Assembly (NCBI GenBank): GCA_940337035.1
Contig: CALNHX010003604.1
Coordinates: forward strand, 81,755-145,754
Origin: Agriotes lineatus
Lineage: Eukaryota > Arthropoda > Insecta > Coleoptera > Elateridae
Length of the DNA stretch: 64,000 nucleotides
Reading direction: 5' to 3'
The position numbers and the translations under genes are program-made. Below are positions 56,716 to 64,000 of the stretch, in pieces. The notes beneath the pieces are model-generated. The model ran no database searches. It was not told where the DNA came from and saw nothing but the letters and a program-made list of their open reading frames with translations. Each line of letters starts with the position of its first letter. Within the stretch, counting starts at the first letter, position 1.

Positions 56716-57239
56716 CGTGACTGAAATTCGGTTCCTGACCTGACATGACCATTCCAAAAATATAACTTTAATAACTTTTTTCTCTATCTCTTACGGTTTG
56801 GCTGCTGAAACAGCGTCCCGGAGAGACAAAACAGCGTCCCGGACAGACAAGTCTATTAGATAAAGGATAATAGATGCATCTGCAATGGTTTCTACTCACA
56901 TTTGTTTTGTTTTAGAATAATGTTTCAATAATATTTATAGGCAACCCACTTAACAGTGGTTACGCATGCTCCATAAGATCGAAACTCTTTACTATTTGTG
57001 CTCTATGGTATTATATTATTAACAATAATCTTTTTTTAAAATTACATACTTGTTTTTCTTCGGCGAATTGCATGGAACTACTTTGTTTTAGCATAATTTC
57101 CCACTAGTCACGTTAACAGACCTCGATTAATTTTTAGTGCATTTCTCTAGGTGGTTATAAATCACACATAAAAGTATTTAATACAGTTACTCAACTATAA
57201 TTGCTACACACAGTTTTATTGTTTTAGACCAATTTTCAG
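56716..57239. other. no gene recognised
   Basis: Apart from the short tandem AACAGCGTCCCGG units near 56812-56850, AT-rich sequence with no recognisable feature. Confidence 0.4.
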
Positions 57240-58110
57240 GTCTGCGGCATTTTTTAACATCTCTATATTATTGTATTCCCCAGTGTAAAGCATGTCCTCC
57301 GTTTTTTATTAATCCGTCCTGTACTTCATCCTGCCCTGAAGTTTTATTTTTATTTTTTATTGCGGTGCTCACTTCTTTGTATGATCCCATTTTTTTCATT
57401 CCCTTCGCACTATTTCTTTATGTGTATTACCAGTTTATTTACATTTCTATTTTTTGACTGCGTTTCGCCACGTTTTAGATTTAGTAAACGTTTCTCGATG
57501 ATTTGTTCTGCGCAGCTTCTTTCCTTAATGTTCTTCTCAGTAGTATTACTCGACGTCACTTTTCCCCCTTGATACTTTTCGTTTACTGCTATAGTATATT
57601 CTTGATCAAACCAATATGTGTTTTTTATTTCTGACTACATCCTAGTGTCCCTTCTGGCACGCCAATAATCAGTTTTCGAACAAATTTTCACTTCCATAAT
57701 AGGCTATTGCTTTCTGCGATTTCACTCGCCAGATATTTTTTGTACTTCCTTTGCACATTTGTTGAATATGTTGCCTGCCTGTTGCTTTCTTGCATTTCAT
57801 ATTTTTCTTTCTTGCTGATTCATAATAATTAGTTGTTCTAGATCTTGCTGCGTTTATGCTATAAAATAAGGTCATCTGTATCACAGTTTTGGTCATTGAC
57901 ATGAACGTACATCATTTGCTACTCCTCTTTCTTTGCGTATTGACATAATTCAGATATCTACATCTCGTGGAGATCCATATTTCTTAATGGATGTTCTTGG
58001 TTACCATACAGCATAAAATTTCCCGATTACAGCAGAAATGCCGTCTTCTCTTCTTATTTTGCTATTGAAATTCCGAAGAAATAGAGTCATAGCGTATTTA
58101 GCAGCACTAT
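57240..58110 (-). pseudogene. RTE-like LINE, endonuclease and linker, degenerate
   Basis: Reading the minus strand from 58095: FNSKIRREDGISAVIGKF (a worn GDFNAKIG motif region). It continues to INAARSRTTNYYESARKKN near 57840, TYWFDQEYTIAVNEKYQ near 57630-57580 (the 'WFD.EC..A...K' linker block) and further lysine-rich linker to about 57300. Many stops. RT motifs are not reached before the fragment ends. Confidence 0.6.
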
Positions 58111-58559
58111 CAACGAAACAAAAAAATAACCGAATACCAAGAAAAATCCAGAGACGTTAAATGAGATATTATGGGAATTTGAGAAGTAAGAAGGAAAGCA
58201 GAAGATCAAATATAATTAAAGTCAGGTAACATACTCCACTACAAAGTAGAGGAAAAAGGTACAATAAGAAGAGTCGAGTTACTCATTCATAAAAGACAAT
58301 TTGAAGCATTCAAAGTATTGCCTGCATTTCAGCAAGAGAAGTGTATGTAGATTTGGGATTGAACAAAAGATGTGACCATATACAAAATCGGTGAAATCGT
58401 GATAAACTTTTTGCTACAACATAAATTGTATGCAATGAATACATTTTTCTGAAAACAAAAAACATAGAAAATGGATCTGGGCAAGTTACATACCTAAAGA
58501 TTCCTCTGAAAAATCAGGACTGAAAAGAACTTCAAAAAAACAAATTTAATGACAAATTT
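58111..58559. other. no gene recognised
   Basis: AT-rich, possibly more decayed LINE sequence, without readable motifs. Confidence 0.3.
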
Positions 58560-59105
58560 GGTAATAAACAACAATATGAATATCGAGAATAACGTCAAAC
58601 ATCAAGTATATTCATAGTAAATACCTAGGTCAAGTCAAAATCGGGAAAAACAAGCAGACGTACGAAATACACCGACGCATTTGGTAATCTGAGTTATATT
58701 TTAAGAATCAATATTCTAATATGTATCAAACGAAAGGTTTATATCTAGTGTGTCCTGCCAGTAACATATGGAGCGGAGACTTTAACACCAACGCAGCAAG
58801 CATTGGCGTGAGCTTCAAAGATATACACCAAATAAAAAATCTAAAGAAGGTGAGAAGTCCAAAACGCCAGCAAAAGAATCATTGCTAAAATGGAACTGGG
58901 CAGGTCATTTGGCAAGAATTCTTAATGGTAGATGAACCAGATGATTATGAAATGGAGGTCCAGAAGACCAAAAGAAGCTAGGGAAAGCCACCGACCAGAT
59001 GGACGAACAATCAAAGAAAAGTAGTTAGAAAGTGGTTATGGTAAGCACAAGACAGTTATAGCTAGAAAAGGTTTGGAGGAGGCCAGTAGTGAATGTGTGA
59101 TGATA
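58560..59105 (+). pseudogene. RTE-type LINE, C-terminal portion, degenerate
   Basis: Across shifting frames it reads YLGQVKIGKNKQTYEIHRR near 58625-58680, KNQYSNMYQTKGLYLVCP near 58703-58755, LLKWNWAGHLARI near 58885-58920, then 'GGPEDQKKLGKATDRWT' near 58945-59000, and 'AQDSYS-KRFGGG' near 59045-59075. This is the same order of blocks as the minus-strand copy at 9185-10171. 5' truncated and full of frame breaks. Confidence 0.7.
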
Positions 59106-59429
59106 ATGACCTGCTTAACATTCTTAATATAAAACTGTCATATTTAGGCTTTAGCTCTATACTCGTACCAACAACTTGTGGAAAATTTAACATTAACATA
59201 CTTGTATTAAAATGCTGCTCATTTTATTTTGGCTAAGATAAATGCTGAAGCCACATATATCTAGATTTGGAATTTGCTTCTTATACTAGAGTTAGATTAC
59301 CTACTGTAAAACCTACCAATTCTAATGTATAACTAAAAGGAAATATCACTTCTACCCCTATTTACAAATAACTCAACACAAACTTCCCAACATCATCAAC
59401 ATGATAAAATCTAACGAAAATGATCAATC
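59106..59429. other. no gene recognised
   Basis: AT-rich spacer between two LINE fragments. Confidence 0.35.
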
Positions 59430-60030
59430 ATCTGAAACGATATGTAAATTCGAGTTTTTCGGAAAGACAGAGAATCAGAAACAGAATGGAGAAGCTCGGT
59501 CATAATCATTAAACATAACCTTGCAGTAACCCCAGTAGAATTAATAGGGGTACACTAATTTATAGCTGTTGCAATTAAACCCATACGAGTAACTCAACAA
59601 CTAAAGTAGTTTCTTCATACAAATAACCCAACAGCCGATTATCTTTGAAGATGCACAGCCCACGCTTTTGGTAGGGGATCTCAATAGTAAAAACACCAAA
59701 TGGGGTTGCCGACAAAATTATCCTAACGAGGATAAGCTAAATATTTTTGCTGCAAATTTCTGCTCCATACTATCCATATACGTGGGTCCAATCAACTACC
59801 ATCTTCTTTGATATTATTATACTTACATAAAAATCTGACTTTATCTATAAACCAAACAGTACTTACCGAACTCAGTTCTGATCAGCAACCCATAATATTC
59901 AATTTAAACCATAAGCTTTACTACAATCCAAAACTTCCCAAATTAATAAACGGACCAGTTGACTGGACGCTTTTCCAAACTAAAATGAATGATAACACAA
60001 GGTGCCCTAGTAATTTATTTTCTTAATCTA
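59430..60030 (+). pseudogene. jockey-clade LINE, ORF2 endonuclease fragment
   Basis: Readable blocks align in order with the intact jockey ORF2 at 16980-17760. They are an SVIIIKHNL..VTPVELIGV stretch near 59495-59555, QPTLLVGDLNSKNTKWGCRQ near 59655-59715 (GDLN active-site motif), EDKLNIFAANF near 59730, and TVLTELSSDQQPIIFNLNH then KLINGPVDWTLFQTKM near 59855-59985. Frame breaks near 59560, 59640 and 59770. The SDH catalytic histidine is Gln in the visible reading (SSDQQP). Inactive. Confidence 0.75.
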
Positions 60031-60064
60031 ATATCGACAACGCGGTTGAACATTTTAATCCTAA

Positions 60065-60343
60065 TCAAAGAAAATTATGCCACTCGGAGATTATGGCCAC
60101 AATCACGAAGCCCCATCTATATGCTTTGGCATTGAAGTCACCCCCTATAACCAATGTTTTGTTTCGACGTATTATGGCTCTCCCTAGTTTGAGCAAATAA
60201 TGTTCAAAGGTCGCAATATTCGTTTTGGGAGATATGTAGCATGAACAGAATGTCAGTACGTTAGTTTTGTTCCGCACGTACCCTTCTCTATGTCCGATTT
60301 TGTTAACCATTATCCTGTCATTATTCACATACGATGGCAGCAT
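60065..60343 (-). pseudogene. R1-like LINE endonuclease fragment
   Basis: The minus-strand frame reads NVLTFCSCYISPKTNIATFE, then IIRRNKTLVIGGDFNAKAYR and WG. The 'CYISP' block and GGDFNAKA..WG active-site motif are characteristic of R1-clade endonucleases. The frame is open across the fragment but has neither its start nor the later SDH motif. It follows a gag-like region on the same strand, so both probably belong to one decayed element cut off near 60060. Confidence 0.75.
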
Positions 60344-60359
60344 CTCAATATTTATCTAA

Positions 60360-61600
60360 ATCCATCTACTGCTGGGTTTTATCAGTTTTTTTTTTGGTTC
60401 ATATATTATATGTCTATTTTTGCTTTGGTGCAGTTATATTTGAGAAGGTCTACGGCTCCACGACCCCTTTTAAGATTCGCTTGTAGTATCTTCATAATGT
60501 GGCCGTTTTCGCATCCGTCTTCCTTTGCTCTTTAACCATTTTTTGGTATATGGGACACTTGATTGTTTCAGCTGTATGTCTTTTCTCTTTGCCCAGATAG
60601 CAGGTCTTTTCACTTTTGCAATTCCTCATTTAGTGACCATTTTCCCTCAATTGTGGCATGTCTCACCCTTTTGTCTACATTCCCGCGAGACATGCCCGAC
60701 CCTGCAACGGATGTAACATCGTGCTGGTGCAATTACTTCTCTGGCACTCCATCTGTGCTAGCCTTCACCGATTATTCATTTTTCCATCAACTGTTTGCCT
60801 TTTGTGCTATCCTGATATGTATATCTTCCTGTATCCCCTCTGGTGTGTTTAGTTCTTCTTGATTGCTTGGCGCACCTCCTCTTCTCGTACTGTCTTATCA
60901 ATATCCATAATCACTATTGTTTTATTTCTCTGTACTATTGCTATTTTTGCAAGGTTTTCCATTTTCGTAACCAGCTGTTCTCTAAAGGCCCTTCTCTTCT
61001 TTTCTTCTTTTCCTTTCAGTTTTATCCTTAAGCGGCCGGAGTTGGTTCTATTCACTTTTTAATTATTATGCCCCCGGTATCGAAGTTACTCTTTATTTTC
61101 CGTATTACTTCTGCATGTAATGTACTCGACGTTGGTCTCATGTCTCCGCATTTCTTCTTCTTCTTCTTTGGACGGTTTTCCTATTTGCCTCGTTTTTTTT
61201 CCTTTTGCACATTCCAATGTGTACGTTTTTTCTTCTACTTATACTATGGCATCTTCCTCGCGTACGCTTCACTAACACTCTTGATGTTACGCAATTTGCT
61301 CTTGTCTTAACATTCCTTGTCATCATCTCAACAGCTTTCCTACACGCATTTGTAATCTGTTCCTTGCTGCCCCCTGACTCACCTCTCTTTCCTCACCCGG
61401 GATGAAGTATGTGTGTGTTTGGGTGTTCTCTTTTATCATCTCGTCAAGGATGATCCCGCTGGTAAAAATGCTGCACACTGCTTTCCCGGCAACTAGCTGC
61501 TTTTTTATAATCAATGATTTTGAGTGTGGGTCTCTCTCCCTAATTTTCACTATCTCTCTGTCCTTCTGATTTTCCTACATTTTCGCAATAATACGTCAGG
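60360..61600 (-). pseudogene. R1-like LINE ORF1 (gag-like), degenerate
   Basis: Minus-strand pieces, in order: RKKNEANRKTVQRRRRRNAE (basic region) near 61200-61140, RIKLKGKEEKKRRAFREQLV then KTIVIMDIDKTVREEEVRQA near 61030-60870, and zinc knuckles RCRVGHVSRECR and CHN-GKM with a trailing CKSEKTC-like read near 60715-60590. R1-clade ORF1 has this basic N-terminus, then a 'DI....EE.V..A' domain and CCHC knuckles. Frames shift repeatedly. It lies upstream of the endonuclease fragment at 60343-60065. Confidence 0.65.
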
Positions 61601-62040
61601 TTTTGCAAAATAAGGTACAACGCACGATAACGAACGCACAATGGTTTGTTAGGATTTCGCTACTTCAGAGGAAAACTGGTGTTTTAACAGTTGAACAATT
61701 TATCTAAAGTATGCCCAAAAATCTTTATGAAAACATGAATCGATATAGTGGCGCGGTACACTATCATATCGGTAGAAGATCATTGTACACCGGACTGAAA
61801 GAAAAAATATCCATCAATCTACTAGCAAGTGATAGTGAGTAAATAATCTACAGGAGTTGTTACATTGCATGAAAGCTTTCACTGGTGCGACGAGTACTCG
61901 ATACTAACTGAATGACAAAGCTCAATGTAGTAGAATATCATAGTTACATAGACACTAATGACTTATAACAGGTGGCGCAAAAGTAATCACCCTATCGGAA
62001 CATGCTCTCATTTTTGCAAATGGTGTAAGGGAAGATAGAG
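61601..62040. other. no gene; possible mariner-type end
   Basis: AGGTGGCGCAAAAGTAATCA at 61971-61990 resembles the terminal repeat of some mariner-type elements, but no partner was found. Otherwise nothing recognisable. Confidence 0.3.
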
Positions 62041-63446
62041 GGTCGGCCTTACCTCTTGGCGAAAGTTATATTGGTTATTTTGCCGGCTGGTAACTATCGG
62101 CCTAATTGGGCTAGCTCGCCGCGAGGGTCGCAGGGTTCCAGCTATGCTCCAAAAAAAAATAGGAGAGGGCGCCAGGTCCTCGACTCAGATCCAATTCCTT
62201 GTGCTGGACCTTACACAAGGTCGAAGATAAAAACCAGCAAGTCAAAAATAAGCAAAAACAACAACCAATGAATAGATCACAGCTTTATTTTAAACATTGG
62301 TGGGTACTATAGTGCATCGCAAACCCGCAAACATATAAGTATAGATCATTTAAAAAAAAGAGAATATTGCTAATCATCGACAATACTAGATTTTCAAAAA
62401 TATAAACTAAATATAAGTACATAAAAAAAACAATAAAGGGGGCTATTAATATATATGAATAGGCTAACGCACTAAAACATTTCGAGCATAAAATAAAATA
62501 ACGCGAGGTTTAAAGGAAGCGTAGCGAACATTGACTTACAAAAAAAACTAGAATAGACCCGTGAGGCAGGGCAAAGCAGAGCCAGGTTATGCAAGCGCTC
62601 AGCTGATGCGAAACCCCGAATATCAGCGCAGAAAGATCCTAAGTAAGGTATTCAAAATTTCTAAAGGTCGAAACTACCAGGATATAAGCCCATATAAAAG
62701 CAGGGTAGATTTCTCAGTGGAAATACATCAGGTACATAAATAAACACTAAAGCAATCGCTTGAATAAACCTTCGGCAAACTTGTACCTACGTAGAGACTC
62801 GCAAATAAAGTACAATAACGCGGAATTGACAATTATTCTATCGGCGGCGGGCCTTATGACGCAATCGCTGCTAACCCGAGATTAATCAGTCATGAACTGA
62901 AACTGCAGAAGCAATCGACTACCGATGTCGCTACTCTAGCCACTATCAACATCGAAACAACGCAGCAAACGTCAGACGGCTGACAGCAAATGGCGACGAA
63001 AATAAATATAAATATCTGTATATTAAACAAACCGCAGGCAACGAGCCGTAAGTACAATACTAAATCTGAAGTAATTAAACGAAAGATCTAACATACGATT
63101 TGCAGGGGAGCTCGATGGGGCGCGGCGGCCGGCGAAAGTAAATATAAATATCTGTATATTAAACAAACCGCAGAGCTGCCTTCACAAAGTCGGGTAAGCT
63201 CGATTAATGATTCGATAAAGCTCACTCAAATGCACAAAATGGATGGTCGAAATTTGCAAAAGCCCTATTATAATAACGCATCAGATCTATACAAAGGCAT
63301 GCACTAATAACTTAACTAGACGAAGCATTGCTATGCCAAAAATTATCGCACATGTCCTAGCTATTAACGAGACGAGATACTATTAACTAACTATAAAATA
63401 CACCAGGCGCAAATAGCCATATCACTTTCTTGCCTGTAGTAAAAAC
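62041..63446. other. GC-richer unclassified sequence with 35-bp direct repeats
   Basis: Frames at 62056-62271 and 62561-62743 have no recognised domain. A perfect 35-bp direct repeat (TAAATATAAATATCTGTATA onward) lies at 63003-63037 and 63139-63173, 136 bp apart, with a GC-rich segment between. The composition and repeats suggest a repeat element of unknown class. Confidence 0.4.
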
Positions 63447-63871
63447 ATGTCGGCTCCTGACCTTTGGCTTGCGGGGCCCGAAGACGGCAGAAGCAATGAG
63501 GGTTCCGCCAGACACGGCGGGAGGCCCAGCGGACCGAGAAAGCGGTGTTTGTGTTGCAGGTGAGTGCAGTGCTACACCCTCTAGCGTAGCTCCCAGGAGA
63601 TTGCAGAGCTCCTTGACAACTCGGTAATTTCAGGAGCCCAAATCGACGGTTTGGATGCCCGCAGGGTGCAGCCGAACAAGGAATGCTAAGCCTCTTCAGG
63701 GAGGAGTTCAACCTCTCGCAGGAAGCGTCCAAACTCTCCCAAGATCGTAGCCGACAGGAAATGGCATCCCACAATAAATCCAATCCCACAGTAAATGGCT
63801 ATAACGCACAACGCCCAAATAAGTCCCAAATAAGAAGAAACTGGCCTTATCTTACCTCACGCTGGAATTGA
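63447..63871 (+). CDS. candidate two-exon ORF of unknown function
   Basis: Exon 1 starts ATG 63447 (MSAPDLWLAGPEDGRSNEG), is rich in Gly, Arg and Pro, and ends RKRCLCC. GTGAGT at 63560 and TAATTTCAG ending at 63633 are good donor and acceptor sites for a 74-bp intron. Joining them keeps the frame into a second exon, 63634-63871, with LFREEFNLSQEASKLSQDR (helical, charged) and SQIRRNWPYLTSRWN before TGA. The spliced product is 117 residues. No family is recognised; it could belong to a retrotransposon gag. Splice sites and frame agreement are the only evidence. Confidence 0.3.
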
Positions 63872-64000
63872 GCCAGAGGAAAGGGCAGAAACAATGCTGG
63901 CCTCAAACGAATCCGCAGTTGCGAAGGACGTAAGTATAACCAAATCAAATACGAACGTCTTAAGGGCACATGTGCTTTTTCAGATCCTCCGAAAAACCAA

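Noticed and set aside
60290..61405. Several plus-strand frames rich in Phe, Ser and Leu
   Set aside because: Antisense to the lysine/arginine-rich R1-like ORF1 and endonuclease; that strand carries the recognisable zinc knuckles and GDFNAKA motif.
63391..63789. 132-codon minus-strand frame
   Set aside because: No recognised domain, and the plus strand has better start, splice and charge features; composition is GC-rich, which leaves frames open by chance.

Overview
The window reads as animal, most likely insect, nuclear DNA. It is AT-rich and intron-containing, and it is packed with decayed non-LTR retrotransposons of the jockey, RTE, CR1/Daphne-like and R1-like groups plus short inverted-repeat DNA transposons. 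Two host-type genes can be supported with confidence. One is a 17-finger C2H2 zinc-finger gene (minus strand, 21228-22754). The other is a four-exon cathepsin B-like cysteine protease gene (minus strand, 35230-36893). A cathepsin B gene beside this repeat mix would fit a beetle, but the species is inference only. No bacterial operon, CRISPR array, rRNA gene or intact virus was seen.

Layout. 1-7.3 kb: a mariner-type transposase tail, then two stacks of nested LINEs. A CR1/Daphne-like LINE is split at 2596-3507 by a 5'-truncated RTE element with a 12-bp target-site duplication. A minus-strand jockey copy is split at 5135-6765 by another RTE-like element, which itself carries a fragment of the same CR1/Daphne-like LINE. 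9.2-10.2 kb: an RTE remnant. 10.4-13.2 kb: a hAT-like element with a perfect 8-bp duplication, holding inside it a P-like element (11118-12380) with its own 8-bp duplication and a THAP zinc-finger remnant. 15.7-20.7 kb: a nearly complete jockey element (ORF1, ORF2, A-rich tail, 11-bp target duplication), broken by a 756-bp Harbinger-like MITE. 21.1-22.9 kb: the zinc-finger gene. 23.6-28.5 kb: jockey, Ty3/gypsy and RTE fragments. 28.5-35.2 kb: AT-rich sequence with no recognisable gene.

35.2-37.0 kb: the cathepsin B-like gene, whose exons, introns, active-site residues and occluding loop are all readable, but whose first exon lacks one base and is frameshifted. Right behind its 5' end, 37.26-38.44 kb, lies a GC-rich 30-bp minisatellite whose reading frames stay open on both strands. 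39-54 kb: a series of MITEs and hairpin elements (39316-40210, 43.0-43.5, 44003-44267, 45984-46189, 48209-48353, 49709-49877), two Helitron-like copies, one 5'-truncated RTE element with an intact ORF (48403-49602), and an unclassified insertion bounded by 12-bp direct repeats (53354-54108). 54.3-61.6 kb: fragments of jockey, RTE and R1-like LINEs on both strands. 62-64 kb: GC-richer sequence of unknown nature with a possible short spliced gene.

The two host genes share no visible pathway. Most of the window is a record of transposons landing in transposons, and several target-site duplications and one uninterrupted homologous site allow the order of insertions to be worked out.
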